Source: Dawidia soli
GTDB taxonomy: Bacteria; Bacteroidota; Bacteroidia; Cytophagales; Cyclobacteriaceae
Direction of reading: 5' to 3'
Assembly: GCF_018598185.1 (NCBI RefSeq)
Contig: NZ_JAHESC010000031.1
Location: 28,633 to 92,632, forward strand
Length of the DNA stretch: 64,000 nucleotides
Part shown: in pieces, positions 25,807 to 35,344 of the stretch
How the letters are laid out: the number at the start of each line of letters is the position of its first letter
Numbering within the stretch: position 1 is the first letter of the stretch
Program-made: the position numbers and the translations under genes
Notes under the pieces: model-generated
Databases searched by the model: none
What the model was told of the DNA's origin: nothing
The model's input: the letters and a program-made list of their open reading frames with translations, nothing else

Positions 25807-27144
25807 GTGCCAGCCATTACATCTTTCGAAGAATTTAACCTCAATAAACAACTGCTGCAGGCCGTGGCCGACCTGGGCTTTGAGCAACCCACCGAGATCC
25901 AGCAGAAGAGCATTCCGCTGATCCTGGGTGGCCAGGAGGTGATCGGCATCGCCCAGACCGGCACGGGCAAAACCGCCGCGTACCTGCTGCCGATGTTGAT
26001 GAAAATAAAATATGCACAAGGCACCGACCCCCGGGCCGTGATCCTGGCCCCTACGAAGGAACTAACGGTCCAGCTGGCGGAGCACGCCAGGCTGCTGGCA
26101 AAATATACGGACTTACGCATATTGCCTATCTATGGCGGTACCGGCCCCAAAACGCAGATCGAGAGTATTCAACAGGGTGTGGATATCCTGGTGGCCACAC
26201 CGGGGCGCTTCATGGAGCTTTACCTGCGCGGCGACCTGCCCGTGAAGCAGATCAAGACGTTGGTGCTCGACGAAGCCGACCGTATGATGGACATGGGCTT
26301 TATGCCGCAGTTGCGTAAGATCTTTGAAGTCATTTCGCACAAACGTCAGAACCTGCTCTTCTCCGCTACATTTTCCGAGCGTGTGGAGCGGCTGTCGGCA
26401 GAGTTCCTCGAATTTCCGAACAAGATCGAGGTAACGCCGCAGGCAACGCCCGCGGTGCAGGTTGCCCAGGAGTTGTACCGCGTCGCCAACCAAAAGACCA
26501 AGATCAACTTCATCGAACACCTGTTGCTCCAGAAAGACGAATTTACACGTGTCATGATCTTTACGCGTTCAAAAGACAGCGCCAACGAGCTGTATCGGTT
26601 TATCGCCGACACGCACCTGGGACCGGCGCGCGTCATTCACTCCAACAAAGACCAGAACACCCGCATCAACGCCATGAACGATTTTCGCGAAGGCAAGCTG
26701 CGCGTGTTGGTCTCTACCGACGTGACGGCGCGTGGCATAGACGTTGCAAACGTGTCGCACGTTATCAACTTCGATGTGCCGGTATTGTATGAAGACTACG
26801 TACACCGCATCGGCCGCACAGGCCGGGCATTTCAGGAAGGCAAAGCCATTACGCTGGTGACCGAAGCCGAAGAGTACCACATCGAAAAGATCGAGGCGTT
26901 GATCCGCGCCAAGATCCCCGTGCTGGAGCTACCCGACGCGGTCAAGGTCGAGAAGACCTCCTTCCAGGAACGGCAGTCCATCGCCCGTGCCATAGACGAC
27001 CAACGCAAGAAAGATGACCCGACCTTTAAAGGCGCTTTTCACGAAAAGAAAAATGCGCCCAAGCAAAAAGGAAAACCTGCTCCCGGCGGCAAGGGCAAAA
27101 ACATTCCGCCCAAAAAGGGTGGGCATAAAAAAAGGACGCGCTAG
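25807..27144 (+). CDS. DEAD-box RNA helicase
   Basis: 445 residues. All helicase motifs are visible: Q motif FEQPTEIQQKSIP, motif I AQTGTGKT, Ia PTKELTVQ (Lys in place of the usual Arg), Ib TPGR, II DEAD (VLDEADRMMDMGF), III SAT, V STDVTARGIDV and VI HRIGRTGR. The C-terminal tail (about 395-445) is very rich in Lys, Pro and Gly, typical of RNA-binding tails in RhlE/CsdA-like proteins. It probably works in ribosome assembly or mRNA turnover, perhaps in the cold. Start: GTG at 25807 is forced, because an in-frame TAA lies at 25801-25803 and the next ATG would delete motif I. The stop codon is inside the loop of the terminator. Confidence 0.94.
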   Translation: MPAITSFEEFNLNKQLLQAVADLGFEQPTEIQQKSIPLILGGQEVIGIAQTGTGKTAAYLLPMLMKIKYAQGTDPRAVILAPTKELTVQLAEHARLLAKYTDLRILPIYGGTGPKTQIESIQQGVDILVATPGRFMELYLRGDLPVKQIKTLVLDEADRMMDMGFMPQLRKIFEVISHKRQNLLFSATFSERVERLSAEFLEFPNKIEVTPQATPAVQVAQELYRVANQKTKINFIEHLLLQKDEFTRVMIFTRSKDSANELYRFIADTHLGPARVIHSNKDQNTRINAMNDFREGKLRVLVSTDVTARGIDVANVSHVINFDVPVLYEDYVHRIGRTGRAFQEGKAITLVTEAEEYHIEKIEALIRAKIPVLELPDAVKVEKTSFQERQSIARAIDDQRKKDDPTFKGAFHEKKNAPKQKGKPAPGGKGKNIPPKKGGHKKRTR

Positions 27145-27160
27145 GCGTCCTTTTCTATTT
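27130..27160 (+). terminator. terminator overlapping the helicase stop codon
   Basis: AAAGGACGC (27131-27139) pairs with GCGTCCTTT (27145-27153). The 5-nt loop contains the TAG stop codon, and a T-rich run follows. On the minus strand an A-run precedes it, so it can also end rho transcription. Confidence 0.8.
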
Positions 27161-27178
27161 TCTCACGTGGGGAATTTA

Positions 27179-28762
27179 TTACCCGTTCATGGATAACAGG
27201 AATTCCTCGTTGTTGCGTGTTCCTTTCATTTTCTGCTGCAGGAATTCCATGGCTTCTACGGAATTCATGTCGGCCATGAACTTGCGCAGGATCCATACAC
27301 GTTGCAGCTCTTCTTCTTTCATCAGCAGGTCCTCGCGGCGTGTGCCCGAAGCCGGTACGTCCATCGCGGGGTAAACGCGGCGGTTGGACAGCTTGCGGTC
27401 GAGCTGGAGCTCCATGTTGCCGGTACCCTTAAATTCTTCGAAGATCACTTCGTCCATCTTCGAGCCTGTATCGATCAGGGCTGTGGCGATGATGGTGAGC
27501 GAGCCGCCGTTTTCAATTTTACGGGCAGCACCGAAGAAGCGCTTCGGCTTGTGCAGGGCGTTGGCATCCACACCCCCCGAGAGGATCTTGCCTGACGACG
27601 GTACCACGGTGTTGTAGGCACGGGCCAGACGCGTCAGCGAGTCGAGCAGGATCACGACGTCGTGTCCGCACTCTACCATGCGCTTTGCTTTTTCCAACAC
27701 GATGCTGGAAACTTTCACATGGCGTTCGGCCTGTTCGTCAAAGGTAGACGCTACTACTTCGGCCTTTACGCTGCGCGCCATGTCGGTAACTTCTTCGGGG
27801 CGCTCGTCGATGAGCAGCACGATGAGGTATACTTCCGGATGGTTCTCTGCAATGGCGTTGGCAATGTTTTTCAGCAGTACGGTTTTACCCGTCTTCGGCT
27901 GGGCCACGATCATGCCCCGCTGTCCTTTCCCGATCGGTGAGAACAAGTCGAGGATACGGGTAGACATGTTGTCGGGCGTGGTGCTGAGCTTCAGCTTCTG
28001 CTCGGGGAAGAGGGGCGTGAGGTATTCAAACGCTACGCGGTCGCGGATCTCTTCGGTGGTCTTTCCGTTGACGGATTCCACTTTCAGCAGGGCGAAGTAT
28101 TTTTCGCCTTCTTTGGGCGGGCGGATAAAGCCTTTTACCGTATCGCCGGTTTTCAGACCAAACAATTTGATCTGCGACGGCGACACATAGATATCATCGG
28201 GGCTAGCCAGGTAGTTGTAATCGGACGAGCGCAGGAAACCATAGCCGTCTTGCATGATCTCCAACACGCCTTCGTTGCTGATGGCGCCGTCGAATTCGCG
28301 GATAGAGGCGCGCGGCTGATGTCTCTCTTCGCGGGTGAGGCGGTCGGGACGCGGCTCTTCGTTGATGATAACATTTTCTATATCGGCTTCTGAAGCTTCA
28401 TCAAAGGCGGTAGCAGGGCTATCAAAGTTGATGTTGATGTTCTCCAGTAATTCTTCAGAGTTGAATTCGCTATCGGCTTTGGGGGTAGGAGCCGTGGGAG
28501 GCGCTACGTTTTCGCGTCGACGGGGACGCATTTTGCGTTCGGTAGCGGCAGATGCGTCGGCAGACTCGGCCGCAGAAGCAGGGGCGGCTACAGGGGCTGA
28601 TTTTTTGGCGGGAGTCTTGTCACCCGATACAGCCTGTTGATCGAGGATCTTGTAGATAAGGTCTTGCTTGGACAGTTTTTTGGCGTTTTTAACGCCCATA
28701 TCCTCCGCAATTTCCTTTAATTCTGAAAGGAGCCTGACATTCAGGTCATCAATAGTGTACAT
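27179..28762 (-). CDS. rho: transcription termination factor Rho
   Basis: 527 residues. The N-terminal helical Rho_N domain ([20 protein letters not shown]) is followed by an Ala/Pro/Glu-rich, low-complexity insert (about 50-150, with a basic KMRPRRREN patch), then the cold-shock-like RNA-binding domain ([20 protein letters not shown]) and the RecA-like ATPase: Walker [10 protein letters not shown], Walker [15 protein letters not shown]-loop region and R-loop. It is a hexameric RNA translocase that ends transcription. The insert makes it longer than the about 420 residues of E. coli Rho; such inserts are typical of Bacteroidota. It has its own promoter and a leader of about 155 nt, so autoregulation is plausible. 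Confidence 0.96.
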   Translation of the reverse strand: MYTIDDLNVRLLSELKEIAEDMGVKNAKKLSKQDLIYKILDQQAVSGDKTPAKKSAPVAAPASAAESADASAATERKMRPRRRENVAPPTAPTPKADSEFNSEELLENININFDSPATAFDEASEADIENVIINEEPRPDRLTREERHQPRASIREFDGAISNEGVLEIMQDGYGFLRSSDYNYLASPDDIYVSPSQIKLFGLKTGDTVKGFIRPPKEGEKYFALLKVESVNGKTTEEIRDRVAFEYLTPLFPEQKLKLSTTPDNMSTRILDLFSPIGKGQRGMIVAQPKTGKTVLLKNIANAIAENHPEVYLIVLLIDERPEEVTDMARSVKAEVVASTFDEQAERHVKVSSIVLEKAKRMVECGHDVVILLDSLTRLARAYNTVVPSSGKILSGGVDANALHKPKRFFGAARKIENGGSLTIIATALIDTGSKMDEVIFEEFKGTGNMELQLDRKLSNRRVYPAMDVPASGTRREDLLMKEEELQRVWILRKFMADMNSVEAMEFLQQKMKGTRNNEEFLLSMNG

Positions 28763-28924
28763 GGGAATGGGAAATGGATTGAATTTTTGTTAAAAATGAT
28801 TGAATACGTTTTTCAGCACCATAGCTGAATGGTAACAGGGTAAACAGATGAAATACAGGACAAAAATTTGATAAAAAATTCCGGATTTATTCAGAGGGCT
28901 GGAGATAAAAGCCGAATGACCCTG

Positions 28925-28954
28925 CAAGTATAGCCGAAAATTGAAAATTATCAA
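28925..28954 (-). promoter_or_regulatory. probable promoter of rho
   Basis: On the minus strand TTG (28954-28952), 19 nt, then TATACTTG (28932-28925), one mismatch from TAnnTTTG. The leader to the rho start would be about 155 nt, AT-rich and without an ORF. Confidence 0.5.
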
Positions 28955-29007
28955 ACGGTTAAAAATATTTTCTTCACGTGAAAACCCTGCTGGAACATCA
29001 AAAAAAC

Positions 29008-29015
29008 TATTTTTG
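29008..29015 (+). promoter_or_regulatory. -7 box of the serS promoter
   Basis: TATTTTTG matches TAnnTTTG exactly, 23 bp before the serS ATG. The -33 TTG is not clear (CTG near 28990). Confidence 0.45.
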
Positions 29016-29038
29016 AAGCCTCTAAAAAATCATACACA

Positions 29039-30313
29039 ATGTTACAGGTAGCAGCGATCCGTGAGCAAACCCACACCATACTGGAAGGTTTACGGAAACG
29101 TAATTTCAAGGATGGGGAAACGTTGGTTCGCGAGGTACTCGAGAACGACCAGCGTCGTCGTGATACTCAAAAAGTGCTCGACGAGCTGAAAGCAAAGTCA
29201 AACGCCGACGCCAAGAAGATCGGCGAGCTGATGAAGTCGGGTCAGTCCGCGGAAGCTACCTCGCTGCGTGCCGCCGTGGCCGCCGACAAGGAGAACCTCA
29301 AAAGCCTGGAAACATCGCTCGAAGGCTTTGAGAAGAGACAGCTCGAACTGTTGTATAAAATCCCCAATATACCGCACGCCAATGTTCCCGCCGGTACTGG
29401 CGCCGACGACAACGTGACGGTATACCAGCATGGCACCGTGCCCACGCTGCCGGCTGACGCGCAGCCGCATTGGGAGCTTATCAAGAAATACGACATCATC
29501 GACTTCGACCTCGGCACCAAGATCGCCGGCGCGGGTTTCCCGGTATATAAAGGCAAAGGCGCACGTCTGCAACGCGCATTGATCAATTTCTTCCTGGATG
29601 AAGCCGTAAGCCTGGGCTACCGCGAAATACAACCGCCCATTGTGGTGAACGAAGATTCTGGCTATGGCACCGGCCAGCTGCCGGATAAAGAAGGCCAGAT
29701 GTACTTTGTAAACGAAGATGGCCTGTATTTAATTCCCACCGCCGAGGTACCGATCACCAACCTATACCGCGACGTGATCCTCGGCGACAATGACCTGCCG
29801 GTGAAGAACGCAGGCTACACACCGTGTTTCCGCCGCGAGGCCGGTAGCTGGGGCGCGCACGTGCGCGGCCTGAACCGCCTGCACCAATTCGACAAAGTGG
29901 AGATCGTGCAGATCCGCAAGCCGGAAGAGTCGTACGAGGCGCTGGAAACCATGTGCGCGCACGTTCAAGGTCTGCTGGAGAAGCTGGAGCTGCCCTACCG
30001 CAAGTTGTTGCTTTGCGGCGGCGATATGGGCTTTGGCTCGGCCATGACCTATGACATGGAAGTATTCTCTGCGGCGCAACAGCGCTGGCTGGAAGTAAGC
30101 TCTGTCAGCAACTTCGAGACCTTCCAGGCAAACCGCCTGAAGCTTCGCTATAAAAGTAAGGAAGGCAAAACGCAGCTGCTGCACACCCTGAACGGAAGCG
30201 CCCTGGCGTTGCCGCGCATTGTCGCCGCGATCCTGGAAAACAACCAAACGCCCGAAGGCATTCGCATTCCCAAGGTGCTGGTGCCGTATACCGGTTTTGA
30301 ACTAATTTCGTAA
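29039..30313 (+). CDS. serS: seryl-tRNA synthetase
   Basis: 424 residues. The N-terminal long coiled-coil arm (about 1-110, with repeated Lys/Glu heptads) binds the tRNA-Ser long arm. The class II catalytic core follows, with motif 2 FRREAGSWGAH and motif 3 near NGSALALPRIVAAILENNQ. It charges tRNA-Ser with serine. The start ATGTTACAGGTAGCAGC is 23 bp after a -7 box. The next gene begins 9 bp after its stop, so the nucleoid-associated protein is likely in the same transcript. Confidence 0.97.
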   Translation: MLQVAAIREQTHTILEGLRKRNFKDGETLVREVLENDQRRRDTQKVLDELKAKSNADAKKIGELMKSGQSAEATSLRAAVAADKENLKSLETSLEGFEKRQLELLYKIPNIPHANVPAGTGADDNVTVYQHGTVPTLPADAQPHWELIKKYDIIDFDLGTKIAGAGFPVYKGKGARLQRALINFFLDEAVSLGYREIQPPIVVNEDSGYGTGQLPDKEGQMYFVNEDGLYLIPTAEVPITNLYRDVILGDNDLPVKNAGYTPCFRREAGSWGAHVRGLNRLHQFDKVEIVQIRKPEESYEALETMCAHVQGLLEKLELPYRKLLLCGGDMGFGSAMTYDMEVFSAAQQRWLEVSSVSNFETFQANRLKLRYKSKEGKTQLLHTLNGSALALPRIVAAILENNQTPEGIRIPKVLVPYTGFELIS

Positions 30314-30322
30314 GCCGAAGGC

Positions 30323-31360
30323 ATGATCAATATTGCGCTCAGCACGCTGCAGCAGGTCGCTGCACATTTCGTCGGCAACAATGCCAACGGCGACCCCCTG
30401 AAATTATCGGAGGGCCCGTTCGAGCTGCACGACGATAATCTCGTCGGCCTGCTGCGTTCGTACTTCCTCGGGAATTTTACGACGCCGGAGTTCTATTCAT
30501 TCACATTCTCCAACGAAGACTTTACGCTCAACCCGCTCTACCGGTTTGCCAGCGACATCTTCGACGATCCCTATTCGCTGTTCGATAACTCCATCAACAT
30601 TGCCAAACACCTTTTTGGCGCGACGCAGCATCCCAACATCAAAGCGGGTGAATTGTATGTAGCGTATGTCAAAGGCATCGAGATCGACGGCATCCTGTAC
30701 GACGGCGTGGGAATCTTCAAGTCGGAAAACAAGGAGAATTATCTCAAGCTGACACGCGACTTCGAGCTTTATACCGACGAAGGCACCAACGTGCGCAAGC
30801 TGGACAAAGGCTGCGTCATCCTCGACACCGAGCGCGAATCGGGGTTCAAAGTGATGATCGTCGACAACGTCAACAAATCGGACGCGCATTTCTGGAAGCA
30901 CGACTTCCTGAACGTCAGGCCCCAGTCCGACGCGTTCCACCATACCAGCAACTTCATGAACATGACGCGGCAGTATGTAGCGGAACAACTGTCGGAGGAG
31001 TTTAACGTATCGAAAGCGGAGAAGATCGACCTCCTCAACCGGTCGGTCGAGTTCTTCAAATCAAACGAGGAGTTCAGCAAAGCAGAATTCGAGACCAGTG
31101 TGCTGGGCGATGCGGACGTGATCGAGTCGTTCCGAAACTATGGCAAGAATTTCATGTCCGAAAACGAGTTCGACGCCGTCGATCAATTTGAGATCTCCGC
31201 CCAGGCAGTAAAGCGTCAGGCCAAGGTCTTTAAGACGGTCTTGAAGCTCGACAAGAACTTCCACATCTATATCCACGGCAGCCGCGAGCTGATCGAAAAG
31301 GGATTCGACGAGGTGCAGGGCAAACATTACTACAAGCTATACTTCGACAGCGAAAGCTAA
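30323..31360 (+). CDS. nucleoid-associated protein, NdpA/YejK (NA37) family
   Basis: 345 residues covering the whole 37-kDa nucleoid-associated family. Recognisable stretches are KLSEGPFELHDDNLVGLLRS, HLFGATQHPNIKAGELYVAY and WKHDFLNVRPQSDAFHHTSN. E. coli YejK binds DNA and interacts with topoisomerases; the exact role in Bacteroidota is unknown. It has no signal peptide or membrane part. It lies 9 bp after serS. Its stop codon overlaps, tail to tail by 4 bp (CTAA at 31357-31360), the stop of the opposite-strand gene, and no terminator was seen. Confidence 0.87.
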   Translation: MINIALSTLQQVAAHFVGNNANGDPLKLSEGPFELHDDNLVGLLRSYFLGNFTTPEFYSFTFSNEDFTLNPLYRFASDIFDDPYSLFDNSINIAKHLFGATQHPNIKAGELYVAYVKGIEIDGILYDGVGIFKSENKENYLKLTRDFELYTDEGTNVRKLDKGCVILDTERESGFKVMIVDNVNKSDAHFWKHDFLNVRPQSDAFHHTSNFMNMTRQYVAEQLSEEFNVSKAEKIDLLNRSVEFFKSNEEFSKAEFETSVLGDADVIESFRNYGKNFMSENEFDAVDQFEISAQAVKRQAKVFKTVLKLDKNFHIYIHGSRELIEKGFDEVQGKHYYKLYFDSES

Positions 31361-32124
31361 GCACGGCCTGCATTGACTTCACCCGGTTTACGGGAGATGG
31401 CGATGAACGCCGCGCCCAGCGCCAGGATCAATGCCATGGCCGAATAGATCAACCCCGTAAACTCGGTGTGGCGCCAGCGCAAATAGATGCCCAGCAGTGC
31501 CCACATCACCACGAGTATAAACGCCGGCGCCTGGTATCGCCACGCCATAAAGAGCGCCAGCGACGCCGCGACGATCATCATCATCACCGTCCATGCTTCC
31601 GGCGACAACGGCCCGCCCTGCCATCGATACGACACCAGTAACGCGGCCGCGTTGGCAATGGTCGCCACGCAGATCCACGCCAGGTAACAAACAAACGGCA
31701 ACCGGATAAAGACCTTCTCTTTCCAGTCGGTCAACCGCGCGGCGTAGATCGTAACAAAGATGCGCGCCAGTACCGTGAGCAACATCAGCATGACCAGGAT
31801 CGACACTTCGATCAGCAGGTGATGCCATACCATGATCCACGTCATGTTAAGCACGTTGGTGCCGATAAACCACGGCAGTACCTGTTGCACCACCGACAGG
31901 TGCCGGCGACTCCAGGCCAGGATCACAAAGCCCGCCAGCAGCAGGTAAATAACATTCCAGATCAGGAACGTTGCCCCGTCGGGCGTGAAGAGGTTAGGAT
32001 ACCGGCTGGATACTTCGCCTGTGTTTAACCCGTTGATAGGCAGAAGGTTTGCGAGGGCGTTGACGACGATCGTTCCGGCAAAGGAAACGATGGCCAGGCC
32101 GGCCAGAAGTTTTTGCTTGCTCAT
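31357..32124 (-). CDS. TspO/MBR-like tryptophan-rich multi-pass membrane protein
   Basis: 255 residues with about seven hydrophobic segments. The motif FTPDGATFLIWNVIYLLLAG resembles the TspO/MBR segment that in five-helix TspO proteins reads FxPPxWxFxxxWxxLY, and there are many Trp residues in and near the helices. TspO proteins bind tetrapyrroles and porphyrins, but this longer form has not been given a clear role and may only be a distant relative. The 3' end overlaps the neighbouring gene tail to tail. Confidence 0.7.
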   Translation of the reverse strand: MSKQKLLAGLAIVSFAGTIVVNALANLLPINGLNTGEVSSRYPNLFTPDGATFLIWNVIYLLLAGFVILAWSRRHLSVVQQVLPWFIGTNVLNMTWIMVWHHLLIEVSILVMLMLLTVLARIFVTIYAARLTDWKEKVFIRLPFVCYLAWICVATIANAAALLVSYRWQGGPLSPEAWTVMMMIVAASLALFMAWRYQAPAFILVVMWALLGIYLRWRHTEFTGLIYSAMALILALGAAFIAISRKPGEVNAGRA

Positions 32125-32205
32125 GCAGGAGGTTATCTATACTATACGTGTAATCTTACCTGAAAGAAATAGTGCCTGCCGGTTTGGCCGATTACCAAAC
32201 TTGTC

Positions 32206-32235
32206 TTGGGGAATTCATTCCGCAGCGTTACTTTG
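32206..32235 (+). promoter_or_regulatory. probable promoter of the prolyl oligopeptidase gene
   Basis: TTG (32206-32208), 19 nt, then TTACTTTG (32228-32235), one mismatch from TAnnTTTG. Transcription would start near 32242, about 22 nt before the ATG. Confidence 0.5.
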
Positions 32236-32263
32236 AGCACTTGTATCATTAACCCACTGACCC

Positions 32264-34408
32264 ATGAAAACGTTTGTCATACCCATCGCGGGATGCCTGG
32301 CCTTTTGCATCACGGCCTGCACATCGCCCAAAGAAGAACACACAGCAAACATGAAATATCCTCAAACAAAAAAAGTAGACACCGTTGACACCTATTTCGG
32401 CACCGCCGTGGCAGACCCTTACCGCTGGCTGGAAAACGACACCGCACAAGAGACGGGCGCGTGGGTCGAAGCGCAGAACGAAATCACCGCCGGCTATCTC
32501 TCCAACATACCCTATCGCGACGCCATCAAAAGCCGCCTCCGCGAAGTATATAATTACGAGCGTCTGGGCACGCCCTTCCGCAAAGGCGACTACCTGTACT
32601 TTGCCAAGAACGACGGCCTGCAAAACCAAAACGTATATTACCGCCAGAAGGGCGACAACGGCACCGCCGAAGTATTTCTCGACCCCAACACCTTTTCTGC
32701 CGACGGCACCACCAAGCTCGCCGGCCTGAGCTATTCAAACGACGGCTCGCGACTGGCATACCTCGTTTCCCGCAGCGGCTCGGACTGGAACGATGCCATC
32801 GTCATTGACGCGGTGTCTAAAAGCGTGTTGGAAGATACGCTGCACGACTTAAAGTTTGCCTCTATCGCCTGGAAGGGCAACGACTCGTTCTATTACACGG
32901 CCTACGACAAACCCGAGGGCAGCAAGCTGCTGGCCAAAGCGGAGAATCAAAAACTGTATTACCACCGTGTCGGCAGACCGCGCAGCGAAGATGTATTGAT
33001 CTTTGGCGACGACAAAAATCCGAAGCGTTACCTCGACGCCCTGGTCACCGAAGACGAGCGGTTCCTGGTGATCGTCGCCACCAACGGTACCTCGGGTCAG
33101 GAGCTGTATATTAAAGACCTGAGCGACCCCAACAGCAAGATCGTCACGATGGTGGGCGACCAGGACAACGATCACCGCTTTGTTGAAAACGTCGGTCCAA
33201 AACTATATATTCAGACAAATTACAAAGCACCCAACAACCGGCTGGTCGTGGCAGATATTGCGGCCCCGTCTAAAGAACACTGGAAGGACCTGATACCCGA
33301 AACAAAAGATGTTGCAGTCTTCAGCGCTGTCGGCGGCAAGCTGTTTGCCGAATATACCGTGGACGTAAAGTCGCTCATCAAACAATTTGATCTTACCGGT
33401 AAGTTTGATCACGACGTAGCACTGCCAGGCATAGGCGCGGCCGGCTGGGGTGGTGGAAAGAAAGACGCGAAAGAAGTATTCTACAGCTTCACATCGTTTC
33501 TCTACCCCACGACCATCTTCCGCTATGACATCGCCGCCGGCAAGTCGACGCTTTATGCACAACCCAAGGTGAACTTTAACGCCGACGACTATGAAATGAA
33601 GCAAGTGTTTTACACGAGCAAGGACGGCACAAAAGTGCCGATGTTCATCGTACACAAACGCGGCCTGACGCTGGACGGAAAAAATGCTACCCTGCTGTAC
33701 GGCTACGGTGGCTTTAACGTTTCGCTGACACCCGTCTTTTATCCCTCCCTGCTGGTATGGCTCGAGAACGGCGGCATCTATGCGCTCCCCAACATTCGCG
33801 GTGGCGGCGAATACGGCGAGACCTGGCACAAGGCCGGTACCAAACTGCAAAAGCAAAATGTGTTCGACGACTTCATTGCCGCGGCCGAGTACCTCATCAA
33901 AGAAAAGTATACCTCTGCCGACCACCTCGCCATCAAGGGCGGTTCCAACGGCGGCCTGTTGGTCGGTGCCTGTATGACGCAGCGCCCGGACCTGTTTAAA
34001 GTGGCGTTGCCCGGCGTAGGCGTAATGGACATGCTGCGCTACCACCAGTTTTCGGCCGGGCCTGGATGGGCGCCCGACTACGGCATGGCCAGCGACTCGA
34101 AAGAAATGTTTGAATACCTCAAGGGCTATTCGCCGCTGCACAACATCAAAGCCGGTACGCACTATCCGGCCACGATGGTGAACACAGCCGATCACGACGA
34201 CCGCGTGGTGCCCGCCCATTCCTTTAAGTTCGCGGCGACACTGCAAGAGCATCATGTCGGCGAGGCACCGGTGCTGATCCGCATCGACATCAAATCCGCC
34301 CACGGCGCATCGAACCTGTCAAAGGCCATTGACCTCGACGCCGACCAATTCGCCTTCAGCTGGTACAACATGGGCATTGTACCGCCGCTGGCTAAAAAAG
34401 ACATGTAA
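32264..34408 (+). CDS. prolyl oligopeptidase (S9A) lipoprotein
   Basis: 714 residues. A lipoprotein signal ends at Cys19 (AFCITAC), so the enzyme is anchored in the periplasm. The beta-propeller (from YPQTKKVDTVDTYFGTAVAD) caps a C-terminal alpha/beta-hydrolase with the nucleophile Ser in KGGSNGGLLVGA, Asp in NTADHDDRVVPAHSF and His in SAHGASNLSKAID. It cleaves short peptides after proline. The GNAT gene follows 9 bp later and probably shares the transcript. Confidence 0.95.
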   Translation: MKTFVIPIAGCLAFCITACTSPKEEHTANMKYPQTKKVDTVDTYFGTAVADPYRWLENDTAQETGAWVEAQNEITAGYLSNIPYRDAIKSRLREVYNYERLGTPFRKGDYLYFAKNDGLQNQNVYYRQKGDNGTAEVFLDPNTFSADGTTKLAGLSYSNDGSRLAYLVSRSGSDWNDAIVIDAVSKSVLEDTLHDLKFASIAWKGNDSFYYTAYDKPEGSKLLAKAENQKLYYHRVGRPRSEDVLIFGDDKNPKRYLDALVTEDERFLVIVATNGTSGQELYIKDLSDPNSKIVTMVGDQDNDHRFVENVGPKLYIQTNYKAPNNRLVVADIAAPSKEHWKDLIPETKDVAVFSAVGGKLFAEYTVDVKSLIKQFDLTGKFDHDVALPGIGAAGWGGGKKDAKEVFYSFTSFLYPTTIFRYDIAAGKSTLYAQPKVNFNADDYEMKQVFYTSKDGTKVPMFIVHKRGLTLDGKNATLLYGYGGFNVSLTPVFYPSLLVWLENGGIYALPNIRGGGEYGETWHKAGTKLQKQNVFDDFIAAAEYLIKEKYTSADHLAIKGGSNGGLLVGACMTQRPDLFKVALPGVGVMDMLRYHQFSAGPGWAPDYGMASDSKEMFEYLKGYSPLHNIKAGTHYPATMVNTADHDDRVVPAHSFKFAATLQEHHVGEAPVLIRIDIKSAHGASNLSKAIDLDADQFAFSWYNMGIVPPLAKKDM

Positions 34409-34417
34409 CCGATCATC

Positions 34418-34909
34418 ATGACATTTCAGATCCGCAAAGGAAAAAAGGAAGATTTACCGCGTGTATTGGAGCTTATCAAAGAGCTGGCACTGTTTGAACG
34501 CGCGCCCGACGAAGTAACAAACACCGTTGCGCAGATGGAGCGCGACGGTTTTGGGCCTAATCCCATCTATGGCTTCTTTGTCGGCGAGAATGAGCAGGGC
34601 ATTGTGGGGCTGTCGCTATACTACTGGCGGTACTCTACGTGGAAAGGAAAGCGCCTGTACCTGGAAGACATCATCGTTACCGAAAGCCAACGCGGCCAGG
34701 GCATCGGGCAGCAGCTCTTCGATCGCACCATGCAGCATGCGTTGGATGAAAACTGCAACGGCATGATTTGGCAGGTGCTGGATTGGAATACACCCGCCAT
34801 TGAGTTTTACAAGAAGTATGGCGCGGCGATCGATGGCAGCTGGATGAACTGCTCGTTGGAGCGAGCGCAGCTTGAACTGTTATTACAAGAAAAAGGGCTT
34901 ACGGCATAA
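34418..34909 (+). CDS. GNAT-family N-acetyltransferase (diamine acetyltransferase-like)
   Basis: 163 residues. The acetyl-CoA binding loop is SQRGQGIGQQLF, preceded by the strand LYLEDIIV. The C-terminus WQVLDWNTPAIEFYKKYGA is typical of spermidine/spermine (SSAT-like) acetyltransferases, with an N-terminal LIKELALFERAPDEV also seen there. The substrate is probably a polyamine or another small amine; this is a family-level guess. The terminator overlaps its last codons. Confidence 0.85.
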   Translation: MTFQIRKGKKEDLPRVLELIKELALFERAPDEVTNTVAQMERDGFGPNPIYGFFVGENEQGIVGLSLYYWRYSTWKGKRLYLEDIIVTESQRGQGIGQQLFDRTMQHALDENCNGMIWQVLDWNTPAIEFYKKYGAAIDGSWMNCSLERAQLELLLQEKGLTA

Positions 34910-34918
34910 GCCCTTTTT
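34892..34918 (+). terminator. terminator overlapping the GNAT stop codon
   Basis: AAGGGCTTA (34893-34901) pairs with TAAGCCCTT (34907-34915), 5-nt loop, followed by TTT. The TAA stop is the first half of the second arm. Confidence 0.8.
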
Positions 34919-35092
34919 CCTGTAGCATCACCCCCGGCAAAAGCGGGGTTGTCGCAGAGATAAAGCACTGCTGAAGGATAGCCGGAGCAGCGCCAGACCA
35001 GCCAATGCATCCATTGGCTGCTTTAACTATGCCGGAACTGTGCCGCAACAGTGCCACATCTCTGCTACAACCGTGCCGTTGATACGTCGTTG

Positions 35093-35323
35093 CTAGGGCT
35101 TATGCGGTATCAGGCGCAGCACCAAACCCTGCACCCGGGGTGCGATCACCAGGATGGCCGGAACCACGACAACATACGCCGTTCCCCACGAGCGTAACCA
35201 GATCTGCCAGAAACGCCCGGCAAACCCGATATTGATACTGATCAACGTAAAAGAAATAATACCGGTGGTAACAACACCCATGATCAGGGCAAAGGCAGCC
35301 TTTTGTTTCAATTCTGTTTTCAT
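35093..35323 (-). CDS. DUF2798 family small membrane protein
   Basis: 76 residues with two membrane helices (FALIMGVVTTGIISFTLISI and TAYVVVVPAILVIAPRVQGL) and the family pattern NIGFAGRFWQIWLRSWGTAY between them. Function unknown. It starts 21 bp after the SDR gene stop and appears to be the last gene of a TetR-SDR-DUF2798 operon. The 180 bp between it and the GNAT terminator contain nothing recognisable. Confidence 0.8.
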   Translation of the reverse strand: MKTELKQKAAFALIMGVVTTGIISFTLISINIGFAGRFWQIWLRSWGTAYVVVVPAILVIAPRVQGLVLRLIPHKP

Positions 35324-35344
35324 TGGTAGAAGGGTATTGGGGAC

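Noticed and set aside
25785..26120. N-terminal extension of dihydroorotase
   Set aside because: The extension is antisense to the helicase gene and is not homologous to any dihydroorotase N-terminus; ATG 25784 is normal.
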